NCBI GenBank assembly: GCA_937898545.1
Contig: CALEJV010000003.1
Span: 315,340 to 379,339 of the forward strand
Reading direction: 5' to 3'
Source: an uncultured Candidatus Saccharibacteria bacterium
Lineage (GTDB): Bacteria; Patescibacteriota; Saccharimonadia; Saccharimonadales; Saccharimonadaceae
DNA length: 64,000 nucleotides
Within the stretch, counting starts at the first letter, position 1. Each line of letters begins with the position of its first letter. A program made the position numbers and the translations under genes. The notes under the pieces were generated by a model. That model had not been told where the DNA came from. It ran no database searches and worked only from the letters and a program-made list of their open reading frames with translations. Below are positions 33,735 through 42,524 of the stretch, one piece after another.

Positions 33735-34571
33735 CTATTTTACCTCTGTCGGATAATATTCGATGGCTTCGAGATGTAATAAGTGCCCTGCACCTGGTGC
33801 TGTCACGAAGCGTGCTCGTGGCAATAATTCGTGCATTATTTCTACCGCCTTGGCATTAATAATATTATCTTTGTCACCAATGATGACGGTTATTCGCTGC
33901 TGAGCTTCTTCTGACACACCAAAAGTGTACGGATTTTGATTATAGAGTAATGTTGTCAATATATCAGAATCACGCAAGGTAAGTGTATCTCTCTTGTATC
34001 GCTCTGATTCACGCAGCCACTGCCAGGCATCTTTTCGTCGTGTCTTGAGCCCTACAACCATACGGATCCCTTGAGCAGACTTACTTGTGTATACATCCCA
34101 ACCTAGCTTATCAGGTAGTTTATTCGATAGTCTTTGTAATGTATTGGCGATTCGCGACATAGTTGGCGTAGGGCAAGCCAGCACGACCTTGATTTGTGAT
34201 GGTAGCCAACCTATCCGCAATGTATGATACAACACCGACGAAGAAAAAGAATTACCGACAATGAGATGTGGTGTTTTGCCTAGTTGATCAAGTGCACATA
34301 AGAGCCATTTGGCTAAGTCATCATATGTTTTGAAATGGGTGCGCACTGATCTACCATGCCCAGGTAGATCAAACACACACACCGCATATCCAGCACTCGC
34401 ATAGCGCTGGGCCAATGGCATCATATCAATCTTGCCGCCAGTTACTCCAGGAAAAATCACCACCAAACGCTCTGCCATCATATTGCACTCGAACCAACAA
34501 ATACCTTGCGATACTCGCTCACGGCAGCCCAGCTCTGTATAAATTTGTTTTAGCGTTGAAATTTTATTCAT
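33735..34571 (-). CDS. Alpha/beta hydrolase
   Basis: This encodes 278 residues. Typical motifs are the oxyanion strand VIFPGVTGGK, then GHGRS, the nucleophile elbow GNSFSS (about 111-116), and the C-terminal GAGHLLHLE histidine; a conserved acid lies in VIIGDKDNI. It is like lysophospholipase or esterase-type hydrolases. Its start codon is 20 bp from the divergent glycosyltransferase start and shares its promoter. Confidence 0.8.
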   Translation of the reverse strand: MNKISTLKQIYTELGCRERVSQGICWFECNMMAERLVVIFPGVTGGKIDMMPLAQRYASAGYAVCVFDLPGHGRSVRTHFKTYDDLAKWLLCALDQLGKTPHLIVGNSFSSSVLYHTLRIGWLPSQIKVVLACPTPTMSRIANTLQRLSNKLPDKLGWDVYTSKSAQGIRMVVGLKTRRKDAWQWLRESERYKRDTLTLRDSDILTTLLYNQNPYTFGVSEEAQQRITVIIGDKDNIINAKAVEIMHELLPRARFVTAPGAGHLLHLEAIEYYPTEVK

Positions 34572-34591
34572 TTCTCTATTATACTAGGTTT
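34572..34591. promoter_or_regulatory. 20-bp divergent leaderless promoter
   Basis: The whole gap between two start codons is 20 bp. The minus-strand TATAAT (plus 34578-34583) and the plus-strand TATACT (34580-34585) overlap by four bases, each 6 bases from its ATG. The plus -35 (TTGAAA, 34556-34561) lies inside the minus gene. Confidence 0.7.
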
Positions 34592-35341
34592 ATGAAAATT
34601 AGCATCATTATTCCTTGCAAAAACGAAGCTGGCGTAGTAGAGCACCTGCTTGAAGCATTAACCAGACAGTCTCGAGTAGCTGACGAAATAATTGTGGTTG
34701 ACTCACACAGCACCGACACAACAGTTGAACGTTCTCAACAGTACGCTGATAAGCTCCCTCTAACTATTATTAAGGCTGACAAACCAGGGGCTGCACATGC
34801 TCGAAACGCTGGTGCAGCAGTAGCGACAGGCGATATGTTAATCTTCATGGATGCCGACCTCATCCCAGATGCGGAGTTTTTGGCAGATTTTGAAGCGCAA
34901 GTTACGAAGCATCTTTTTGCGGCGGGGAGTTTTACTCAGCAAATGAAGTCCAAAAAAATGACTATTCGACTTGGCGCAAGCTTTATGGTCGGCTATATGC
35001 GGCTAATGGCTCACACGCCGTGGCCAATTGGTTTTAGCTGTTTATATGCTACGCGTCAAGCATTTCAAACAATTAATGGTTTCGATCCTGAGCTTTTTAT
35101 TATGGAGGATTACGATTTTGTGCTCAAGGCAAAGCGAGCTGGTTATAAAATTGGCATCATCAAAACCAATTGTCAATCATCCGACCGACGCTATCGTGAA
35201 CAGGATTTAAAACAAGGATTACGCGGTATCTATGGCGAACTCTATCGTTATACTCACGGATTACGCATCACTAAGCCGATCTACCGCTATGATATGGGCG
35301 GCGGCACAACCACTAGCACCGAGAAGGACTCCACATCGTGA
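34592..35341 (+). CDS. Family 2 glycosyltransferase
   Basis: This encodes 249 residues from ATG 34592. It has a GT-A fold: SIIIPCKNEAG, then VVDSHSTDTT, ADKPGAAHARNAG, the DxD-type LIFMDADLIPD, and ED in FIMEDYDFVLKAKRAG as catalytic base region. One possible membrane-associated segment follows residue 125. It transfers a sugar from a nucleotide donor to a lipid or protein acceptor, probably for surface glycans. Its stop overlaps the GTG of the exonuclease gene by 4 bases. Confidence 0.87.
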   Translation: MKISIIIPCKNEAGVVEHLLEALTRQSRVADEIIVVDSHSTDTTVERSQQYADKLPLTIIKADKPGAAHARNAGAAVATGDMLIFMDADLIPDAEFLADFEAQVTKHLFAAGSFTQQMKSKKMTIRLGASFMVGYMRLMAHTPWPIGFSCLYATRQAFQTINGFDPELFIMEDYDFVLKAKRAGYKIGIIKTNCQSSDRRYREQDLKQGLRGIYGELYRYTHGLRITKPIYRYDMGGGTTTSTEKDSTS

Positions 35342-36162
35342 ATCTCTACTCCTGGAACGTCAACGGCATTCGTGCGGTGATAAACAAGGGCGAATTTGCC
35401 CGCTTTATGGCGGCGCATAACCCCGATATCCTGTGCCTGCAGGAGACGAAAGCGCAGCGCCAGCAGGTGGAGCTCGATTTGCCGGGCTACCACGAGCACT
35501 TTTATAGCGCGGCCAAGAAGGGCTATAGCGGCACGGCAGTCTTTAGCAAAACCGCACCGCTGCAGTGGCGCGATGGCCTGCCGGCTGAGTTGGTAGAGCA
35601 GTTCCAGCTGGCGGCCGATAGCTACGGCAGCCCAAATGATGAAGGCCGCGTCATTACAGCGGAGTTTGCCAGCTTTTGGCTGGTGACCTGCTACACACCC
35701 AATAGCAAGGGCGACCTGAGCCGGCTGGCCCTGCGCGCTAAGGCATGGGACCCCTGTATGCTGGCATACCTACAGGGGCTGGAGGCCGGCCAGTACGGCC
35801 CGGCCAAGCCGGTGCTGTACTGCGGCGATATGAACGTCGCCCATCAGCCAATAGACCTTGCCAACCCACGCGCTAACCGGGGCAAGCATGGCTTTACAGA
35901 CGAAGAACGGGCTGGCTTCCAGCACTACCTAGACGCTGGCTTTGTGGATACCTTCCGCGCCGCTCACCCAGGCCAAACCGATGCCTACACCTGGTGGACA
36001 CACTGGGCCAACGCCCGGGCCCGCAACGTGGGCTGGCGGATCGACTACTGGCTAGCCTCGGCGGCAATCGCCCCGCGCATTACCAGCGCCCACATCCACG
36101 CCAGCCAAATGGGCAGCGACCACTGCCCGGTTAGCATTACATTGGATGAGCCAATAGTGTAA
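35338..36162 (+). CDS. xth: Exodeoxyribonuclease III / AP endonuclease
   Basis: This encodes 274 residues with a GTG start (35338) overlapping the upstream stop. Endonuclease/exonuclease/phosphatase-fold motifs: NVNGIRAV, LCLQETKAQ (metal-binding Glu), GYSGTAVFSK, GDMNVAH (catalytic Asp and Asn), YTWW, GWRIDYWLAS and the final SDHCPVSI with the catalytic histidine. It repairs abasic sites by base excision repair. Base composition returns to GC-rich here compared with the previous four genes. Confidence 0.94.
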   Translation: MNLYSWNVNGIRAVINKGEFARFMAAHNPDILCLQETKAQRQQVELDLPGYHEHFYSAAKKGYSGTAVFSKTAPLQWRDGLPAELVEQFQLAADSYGSPNDEGRVITAEFASFWLVTCYTPNSKGDLSRLALRAKAWDPCMLAYLQGLEAGQYGPAKPVLYCGDMNVAHQPIDLANPRANRGKHGFTDEERAGFQHYLDAGFVDTFRAAHPGQTDAYTWWTHWANARARNVGWRIDYWLASAAIAPRITSAHIHASQMGSDHCPVSITLDEPIV

Positions 36163-36192
36163 GACTAGGGGGGCGCGATAAACACGCAAACC

Positions 36193-36221
36193 TTGACACA
36201 CCCCTCATATATTGATATATA
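36193..36221 (+). promoter_or_regulatory. Promoter (TATATTGR type) of a short structured unit
   Basis: TTGACA (36193-36198), a 17-base spacer CACCCCTCATATATTGA and TATATA (36216-36221). It is the closest to consensus of the promoter family. Confidence 0.78.
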
Positions 36222-36229
36222 TATTAGCT

Positions 36230-36443
36230 TCTCGTAATTCGGCGAGAGGTGACCTTGAAGGGAGAGGAGATGACAGTCATGAGCTTCCTCCTCGGTGGAA
36301 GTGGATCCTAGCTGGTCAGCAGAGGGTGCGCAAGCACACGTTTGCGCACCCTCTGCGCCCCAACCTCCCATCTCCTTCTTGCCCAACCTAGTCGTCAGCA
36401 CTTACTCTTACTAGAGTATGGAGAGCTCCTAGGTTGGGTTTTT
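36230..36443 (+). ncRNA. Short structured unit with mini-ORF and terminator
   Basis: A GGGAGAGGAG ribosome-binding site (36260-36269) precedes two in-frame ATGs (36270 and 36279), a frame of 13 or 10 codons (MTVMSFLLGGSGS). Downstream is a perfect 15-bp hairpin GCAGAGGGTGCGCAA/TTGCGCACCCTCTGC (36319-36356), then CCCAACCTAG (36382-36391) pairing with CTAGGTTGGG (36429-36438) around an inner ACTCT/AGAGT hairpin, ending in TTTTTC. The architecture resembles the units at 12.2 and 29.5 kb. Whether RNA, peptide or both matter is open. Confidence 0.5.
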
Positions 36444-36593
36444 CTTTTTCGCGTTTTTTCACTCACCACAGGCTATGCTCCTCATCCGCCCCAGTTATAG
36501 GCCGCTCAATCCATTCCACTGCTCAGCAGCAAGGGAGATGCTACCGGGCAGAGATACATAGCACACACTCTCACTTCGCGGTATAATAGCTCT

Positions 36594-36653
36594 ATGCTGA
36601 TTATTTTCTCCCCGTATTATCTCCGCCCGTCAGAGCAAGGTGACTACGCATGA
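36594..36653 (+). CDS. 19-codon leaderless upstream ORF
   Basis: TATAAT (36582-36587) lies 6 bases before ATG 36594. The frame runs 19 codons (MLIIFSPYYLRPSEQ...) and its TGA overlaps the next gene's ATG (ATGA at 36650). AAGGTGA within it can serve as ribosome-binding site for that gene. It is likely a leader peptide coupling translation to the downstream gene. Confidence 0.5.
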   Translation: MLIIFSPYYLRPSEQGDYA

Positions 36654-37447
36654 ACACCCCCTACTGGCAGCAGCAAACGCCGGCCAAACCGCTCTACCCA
36701 GACATCGCCTGGAATAAACCGCAGCAGCGGGCCCAGGCAGGCAAGCTAGGCATTATTGGTGGCAACCGGCTGAGCTTTCGCGCCATCGAGCACAGTTATA
36801 CCACTGCGCTCACTGCAGGAGTAGGGCAGGCACGCGTCGTGCTGCCAGATGCCCTGCGTGGCACTATTCCCGCCAGCGTGACGGATACGATTTTTGCCGC
36901 AAGCAACAGCAGCGGCAGCCTAGGCAACGAGGCCTGGCCAGAGCTGCAAGCCCTCACTGGCTGGGCCGACGCACTCCTCCTCATTGGCGATGCAGGCCGC
37001 AACAGCCAGACTGCCATTGTCTATGAAAAGCTCGTGAGTCACACCACTACACCACTTATCATTAGCCGCGACGCGGTCGATTTGCTTATGCCAAGCGCTC
37101 CGCAGCTTGCCAGTCAGTCAAACATCCTTATCATTACATCATTCTCGCAAGTCCAAAAGTTCCTCCGCGCCCTGTACTACCCCAAGATCCTCACCTTCCG
37201 GATGCCGCTCCTTCAGCTGGTCGAGGTGCTGCACAAATTTACCATCACCTATCCACTGACTCTTGCCACCTTCCACGCCGACACCATCCTCATCGCTCAG
37301 CACGGCACCGTCACGTCAACACCGTGGTCGCAGCCAATGGCGCTCTGGCAGGGCACTGTGCCAACGCGCATCGCAGCCTATGCCATGTGGAATCCAGCGA
37401 CGCCCCTCCAGGCAGCAACGGCTAGCTTGCTAGATGGGAAGGAGTAG
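36650..37447 (+). CDS. NAD(P)H-hydrate dehydratase-like (YjeF C-terminal, ribokinase fold) protein, probably degenerate
   Basis: This encodes 265 residues. KLGIIGGN near residue 33 and GVGQARVVLPDAL, then WADALLLIGDAGRNSQT and TPLIISRDAVDLL follow the layout of ADP/ATP-dependent NAD(P)H-hydrate dehydratase. The family's essential G-(T/S)-G-D-V-L loop near the C-terminus is not present, so the protein may lack dehydratase activity or have changed its role. The start at 36650 overlaps the stop of a 19-codon upstream frame. Confidence 0.5.
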   Translation: MNTPYWQQQTPAKPLYPDIAWNKPQQRAQAGKLGIIGGNRLSFRAIEHSYTTALTAGVGQARVVLPDALRGTIPASVTDTIFAASNSSGSLGNEAWPELQALTGWADALLLIGDAGRNSQTAIVYEKLVSHTTTPLIISRDAVDLLMPSAPQLASQSNILIITSFSQVQKFLRALYYPKILTFRMPLLQLVEVLHKFTITYPLTLATFHADTILIAQHGTVTSTPWSQPMALWQGTVPTRIAAYAMWNPATPLQAATASLLDGKE

Positions 37448-38726
37448 GTATTAGGTATCGGCTCCGGAACTTTTGTTATAGCTATCTGTAATTCTCTTCT
37501 TTGTCTATTTGGCTAGTGAGGAGAAGCATAAGAGGGGTCGCTCAAGCCCTAGAGCACGAGCAATATTTCTATGATCTGCTTTTTGCTTGAATGATAAACG
37601 ACAGATATATTCAAGCACGATAAATACACCCGCGAGACCATCTCAAGTAGTGGAATTTTTCCTACCAAACCAATACCAAAAGGGAAGAGCGAGAAAAGAG
37701 ATTTGCACGTGATGTGCAGCGCCATTATCATATTGTTCGTTTTTTGTGTTCAGATCATGCGAAGCACAAATCATGAACAAATGTTTGCGTCACATGAGCC
37801 CACGACCTCTGTTATTCTGCTGGACAAAAAAGTAGCACAAGCATAAAACACCACCAAATACTATACCAAACTCTCTTATTGCATGGCGTGCTATACTTGC
37901 ACGAATACCAACATTATATATCTTATTTATAGAACATAAATAGCACTATTCTACTGGAAATCAAGTACATATACCATGTTTTGCGATAATATTTAGCTTA
38001 TCGGTCATGGCAGATCACCTATTTTCTCTTGCACTATAGAGTAAAAAGCAGCTGAGTATTATATTTGTTCGCCCTAGTTTGTGCGCTCCGTCAATCATGA
38101 TACATGAGTAATAAGCGTGTTCGGCGCATCATCATACTACTAATTAAAGGGTAGGTTAGCATGCCACTACACAGTCTCATCACTTGCCTTATTTAGCAAG
38201 CAGAAGCCACAGTATCAGCCTGGATAAAGGTCTTATGGCACATGGTGGGTTCTCGCTCATCTATCTGGCTAAGCATATAGGATAGAATCGGGTGGTGTAG
38301 ATAAAATACCTTGAGGAATCTTTGAATACCATTATCTTTAGCTGAACTATACCTACGGAAGCAACTACAGCCCTATCATAGTTTCCATTCTTTGAGTAGG
38401 AGTGTATTAATCAACTACTCGTGTCACCATCTAGAAGCCACGATGTAAACATATATTTACACCGTCTTTCCTTATCATTCCAACAAAATATATCCTACCA
38501 CTGACTAAAATGGGGCGCCACTAGCACAGACAGTTACACTTACACATGCGCAGTCAGCCTTCTCTTGCAGCCTAGGAGAGACCGAGAGAGGGCAGAGCAG
38601 TCTTAATACGTCTCATCGGAGTAACTAACTCGCTCCACAATTCCACAGATGAGACCAATCAAAAAAGAGGGCATGCAGCTTATATCGGATCAATGATTTA
38701 CTTCCAAAAACCAAACCAATAAAAAA
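37448..38726. other. Gene-poor AT-rich region
   Basis: About 1.3 kb without a convincing gene, tRNA or repeat. A 60-codon minus frame (37549-37731) is open with one hydrophobic stretch, but has no clear ribosome-binding site or promoter. It is the longest gene-free stretch in the window. Confidence 0.5.
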
Positions 38727-38758
38727 TCACCCATCCATGCAAAACGGGTGATTTTTGG
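38727..38758 (-). terminator. Terminator of the LPxTG protein gene
   Basis: AAAATCACCC pairs with GGGTGATTTT across 13 bases; on the minus strand it is followed by a T-tract (TTTTTTATTGG). It lies 20 bases after the gene's stop. Confidence 0.8.
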
Positions 38759-38778
38759 GTTATCCGCAAACGGTTATA

Positions 38779-40014
38779 TTATTTGCGGTGGCGGCTTACG
38801 TAGTAAGCGGCACCTGCAGCAGTGAGGCTACCAATACCAGCCAGCGGCAGGAGGGTACCGCCCAAGCCGGTGTGTGGCAACTCAACTACTGAAGGAGGAG
38901 TTTGCTCACACTTCGACATGTCGGTGGTGTAGTCATTGCTTACTTCGTTGCGGCGAACTTCGACGATCTTCTTGTCAGAGATGCGGCAGACCTTGACCTT
39001 GTCGCAGTCAGCAGTGTTCTTTGAGTGCTTCTTCTCGTCGAATTCTTTTTCCTTGATGGTGACAATAGCACCAGTCTTCAGCTCACAGACCTTCATCTTG
39101 TCGCAGTCTTTGACATTCTTTGAGTGCTTAGTGGCGTCAAATTCGCTTTCTTTGATGGTGATGATGGTGCTGCTGCTCAGCTCACACACCTGGATGCTTG
39201 GCTGAGGTGTTACCTTGATAACAACCTGGCAGTCCTGGCTGGTCTTCTCAACGTTGGTGCTACCACCTTCGTTGCCAACCACGGTCATCTTAACGGTGTA
39301 TGTGCCTTCTTTGGCGTAAGTGTGGCGAACGGTTGCGCCGCCGGTGGCAGTTTTGCCGTCACCAAAGTCGTACTTGTAGGTAGCGACCTTTGCACCTTCC
39401 TTAGCGGTTGCCTTGGCGGTGAATTGGTACTCGTTGCGCGAAACCTGGGTAGCTTGCAATGCGTCGCAGGTCAGGCTTGGCTTAGCTGGTGGGGGAGTTG
39501 GGGTGCCCCAGGTAGGGTTACCACAGTCCTTGATAACACCAGCGATAAACTTACCGTTGTTGTCGAACCATGCGTAGATGTTAAAGGTTGTCTTGCCCAA
39601 GATGAAGCTGTCGCCCGTTGGGTACTGGTAGTATGTGTGGCCACCAGCAGTGCGCTGACCTTCTGATTTCTTTTGCTTGGTGCCTTCTTTGGCCTGCAAA
39701 GTACGAGCACCTGTAGCGACGACTCGGCCACCAACGATGATGTTACCGTTGGCATCAACAGTACCTTCTTGCATGTTGGCACCGTTGATCATTTGCTCGG
39801 TAATACCGAACTGGGTGTAGAGCTGGCGGATTTCTGCACGGCTCGAGTAGGTGCTGCGCAGGGTTTGTACATCCTTCGTGCCGCACTCTACAACATTAAA
39901 GTTGCTACAACCTGCTGAGATCGCTGCCGATGCTGGCTGCGCTACCCACAGGCCACCGATTGCTGCGCCAGCGACTACGCCAAGTGCAACAAACGATTTT
40001 GCTAGTTTGTTCAT
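38779..40014 (-). CDS. Secreted PKD-domain surface protein with LPxTG sorting signal
   Basis: This encodes 411 residues. There is an N-terminal signal peptide (MNKLAKSFVALGVVAGAAIG..., cleavage near AQPASA), a domain to about residue 185, then a PKD domain (YKYDFGDGKTATGGATVRHTY, written in part). Next come three repeats of about 35-40 residues (VCEL...TIKE.EFD..KHSKN..DCDK). The C-terminus is LPHTG followed by a hydrophobic helix and RHRK, a sortase anchor signal. The enzyme is probably the sortase encoded 740 bp away. A candidate adhesin or host-contact protein. Confidence 0.88.
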   Translation of the reverse strand: MNKLAKSFVALGVVAGAAIGGLWVAQPASAAISAGCSNFNVVECGTKDVQTLRSTYSSRAEIRQLYTQFGITEQMINGANMQEGTVDANGNIIVGGRVVATGARTLQAKEGTKQKKSEGQRTAGGHTYYQYPTGDSFILGKTTFNIYAWFDNNGKFIAGVIKDCGNPTWGTPTPPPAKPSLTCDALQATQVSRNEYQFTAKATAKEGAKVATYKYDFGDGKTATGGATVRHTYAKEGTYTVKMTVVGNEGGSTNVEKTSQDCQVVIKVTPQPSIQVCELSSSTIITIKESEFDATKHSKNVKDCDKMKVCELKTGAIVTIKEKEFDEKKHSKNTADCDKVKVCRISDKKIVEVRRNEVSNDYTTDMSKCEQTPPSVVELPHTGLGGTLLPLAGIGSLTAAGAAYYVSRHRK

Positions 40015-40472
40015 TTGTTTTCCTCCTCGTCATTATTAGACGTTATGTGTTGAGATTATCATGTCCTTTATTTTTTGTCAACAATACTTTTTCATATATT
40101 GTGCTTATGCTTAAATCTATATTTCATGGCTGTTGTTCTACCATAAAATGATGATCATAGCCACTGTTATATGAGGGTTGCGTGCAAGCGATGTTCGATG
40201 GTGTTGTACTTATCAAACATACATCGCACGCTCGGTGCTTTCGCCTGTTGCGCAGCTATGTGATATTGCTCGGCTTTTTCGCCATATTTTTTCTTGATCG
40301 TTCATGGCTGGTTATCCAGTAGCTTAGGATGGGCGAGCGGTCGTATTGAATGAATAAAGCGACCGGCTTAGGCATATCTCCGTAGAGCCTTGCGCGAGAG
40401 GCTAGCCAAGTACAGCGTAATCTGCTATACTGACAGAAGTTGCAGGATAGGGCTGCAATTAGTCTTACACAC

Positions 40473-40559
40473 GCCGCGGTGGTGGAATTGGTAGACACGT
40501 CAGACTCAAAATCTGATGTCCACTCGGACGTGCCGGTTCAAGTCCGGCCCGCGGTACCA
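40473..40559 (+). tRNA. tRNA-Leu(CAA)
   Basis: 87 bases with encoded CCA. Acceptor GCCGCGG pairs with CCGCGGT, D-arm with GGTAGAC, anticodon stem TCAGA/TCTGA around loop CTCAAAA (anticodon CAA, reads UUG), long class II variable arm (TGTCC..GGACG region), T-arm GCCGG-TTCAAGT-CCGGC. All canonical, unlike the two tRNA-like structures at 12.6 and 13.2 kb. Confidence 0.95.
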
Positions 40560-40584
40560 GTGTTTATTCAACTGTTTTCCGAAA

Positions 40585-40617
40585 AATAAGCCGTAAGCGT
40601 CGGCTTATTTTTTTATT
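40585..40617 (+). terminator. Terminator after tRNA-Leu
   Basis: AATAAGCCG pairs with CGGCTTATT around TAAGCGT, followed by TTTTTTATT. Confidence 0.85.
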
Positions 40618-40693
40618 GATGACTCTTGCTGTCTGTTTACGCCTGTCTCGAGAGTATGGGCACGGGCAAGCAGTCTCTTATCCAAAATAGGCC

Positions 40694-40741
40694 TTGAAAC
40701 GCAAGCGATATATTGGTATATCAAAGCTAATATTGTATACT
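40694..40741 (+). promoter_or_regulatory. Two overlapping promoters of the sortase gene
   Basis: TTGAAA (40694-40699), a 17-base spacer ending GATATATTGG and TATATC (40717-40722) is the TATATTGR type. A second box, TATACT (40736-40741), 10 bases before ATG 40752, has TTGGTA at 17 bases. The gene may have both a leadered and a near-leaderless transcript. Confidence 0.6.
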
Positions 40742-40751
40742 GGAAGTAGTT

Positions 40752-42359
40752 ATGCAGCCACAAGATTCGTCACGCACAACATCACGAGGGCACTCATCAT
40801 CGCAGAGCCGCGATGCACGGCTTAGTGAGGTGCGTGGGCAAATTGATGCGCTATACAATACGTCAAACAGTAGCGGCAACACAAACCGCCCAACTATGCA
40901 GCCCATCATTGGTAATGCGCCAACTCGCCAGCCAGCGCCCAGCACGAGCACCAAGGCGGCTACCTTCTCAGTTCCAAACCTTGCGAGCAAACCAGCCAGC
41001 CATGCACCAGTGGTGCGGCACGCAGTAGGCGGCGCTCAGCACAGCCAGACGGCTTACCGTCCAGGTGCGCACGCGTGGCGTCAGAGCCAAGCGGCTGCAG
41101 CGTCAAATACCCACTCAGCACCCACGACTCGTGAGCGCGATATCTCATCTATCACGCCGCGTAGCCACCCACAGGCGCACTACATTGGCACATCGGCGCA
41201 ATCCCAACCCTCACCAACTCGCACAGCCACTTCATCAACAGCTGACGCGCAGCAAAAACCCTCATCTCAAGACAACCACACCGAGCAGCCAGCAGCGAGC
41301 GCGCATCAGCCGCAGCAACCAGACAGCCAGCGCCCTGCCGGTGCACCACGCCAGCCCACCGCCAACCAAAAGGCCGCTTGGCAGCAATATCACAGTGCTT
41401 GGCAAAACTACTATCAGCAGTATTATGAACGCTACTATCTAGGCCAAGTCAAGAAGGCTGAGGAGCGCCTCGCTGAGCAAGCCAAAGCTCACGACGTCGA
41501 TACGCCTAATACCACCACAGCCACCACTGATGAGCCAGAAGAGCTCACCCAAAGCCAAGCAATGGGCGACCTGCGCTCGCGCTTACTGAGCTCGATCCGC
41601 AACGGTGCGAACAAAGTCCGCCATAGCCGACACTTCATCCCCGCGGTAGCTGGTATTTCCGTCATGGTATTATTCTTGGCATTGCAGTACAACCGGGTCT
41701 TTTTCTCATACGTTGCTGCTTATACCTCGCCAGGCGACCTCGATGCCCAGAGCTATATCATCAGCCCATACGACTCGACCAACGTTGGCCCAGATCCCAA
41801 GCTTATCATTCCTAAGATCGCGGTAGACGTACCCATCGTGTGGGATGCCAACGCTGCCAGCCAAGCCTCACTCAATGCTGCTATGGACAAGGGTGTCGTG
41901 TGGTTCAACATCCCTGGTGCCAATGCGAAGCCTGGTGAGGTAGGGAATTTCGTCGTCTCAGGCCACTCGAGCAACGACTGGCTCGATAATGGTAAGTATA
42001 AGTTCATCTTCGCGCGGCTCGAGCAAATGCAAAAGGGTGACAATATCTACGTCAATTACAACGGCAAGCGCTACACCTATACTGTCACTGGCTCACAAGT
42101 CGTCAAGCCGACCGATGTGCACGCACTGCAAACCAACGCCACTAAGCCAACTATGACGCTCATCACCTGTGTGCCGCTTGGTACCGACCTCAACCGCCTA
42201 CTCGTCACAGCCGAGCAAGTCAGCCCTGACCCATCCTCTGCCAAAAAAGAAGCATCTCAAACCACTACTAACAGTAGTAGCAGCAACAGCAAGAGTGCCA
42301 TGCCAGGCAACTCACCAACCTTCGTCCAACGAGTCGGCAACCTGTTTTCGGGACGGTAA
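40752..42359 (+). CDS. Sortase with long disordered N-terminal region
   Basis: This encodes 535 residues. The first 280 are hydrophilic, rich in Ser, Thr, Pro, Gln and Ala with no fold visible; a membrane helix follows (about 297-313, FIPAVAGISVMVLFLAL). The sortase domain runs to about 495: KLIIPKIAVDVPIVWD, the histidine in VVSGHSSNDW (about 404), catalytic Cys about 473 in TLITCVPLGT, and Arg about 482 in NRLL. It cleaves LPxTG signals and joins proteins to the cell surface. A cytoplasmic N-terminal tail of this length is unusual. The LPHTG protein at 38.8-40.0 kb is the obvious substrate. Confidence 0.9.
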   Translation: MQPQDSSRTTSRGHSSSQSRDARLSEVRGQIDALYNTSNSSGNTNRPTMQPIIGNAPTRQPAPSTSTKAATFSVPNLASKPASHAPVVRHAVGGAQHSQTAYRPGAHAWRQSQAAAASNTHSAPTTRERDISSITPRSHPQAHYIGTSAQSQPSPTRTATSSTADAQQKPSSQDNHTEQPAASAHQPQQPDSQRPAGAPRQPTANQKAAWQQYHSAWQNYYQQYYERYYLGQVKKAEERLAEQAKAHDVDTPNTTTATTDEPEELTQSQAMGDLRSRLLSSIRNGANKVRHSRHFIPAVAGISVMVLFLALQYNRVFFSYVAAYTSPGDLDAQSYIISPYDSTNVGPDPKLIIPKIAVDVPIVWDANAASQASLNAAMDKGVVWFNIPGANAKPGEVGNFVVSGHSSNDWLDNGKYKFIFARLEQMQKGDNIYVNYNGKRYTYTVTGSQVVKPTDVHALQTNATKPTMTLITCVPLGTDLNRLLVTAEQVSPDPSSAKKEASQTTTNSSSSNSKSAMPGNSPTFVQRVGNLFSGR

Positions 42360-42524
42360 GCTAGCTTTATAACAAGTGTGGTATCTACGCTTGAAAGTGC
42401 GATATTTCTCACTGGTTACTTTGGTAGTTGGTGCAGTAGTCTACAAAGATGAGGGTATGTATCTATACTTTGCTCGTGTTCATAGACGAAACAAGCAAGC
42501 GCACAGCTAGATTGGCTACTAGCT

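Noticed and set aside
37549..37731. 60-codon minus frame in the gene-poor region
   Set aside because: No promoter or ribosome-binding site and AT-rich composition; probably a chance frame.
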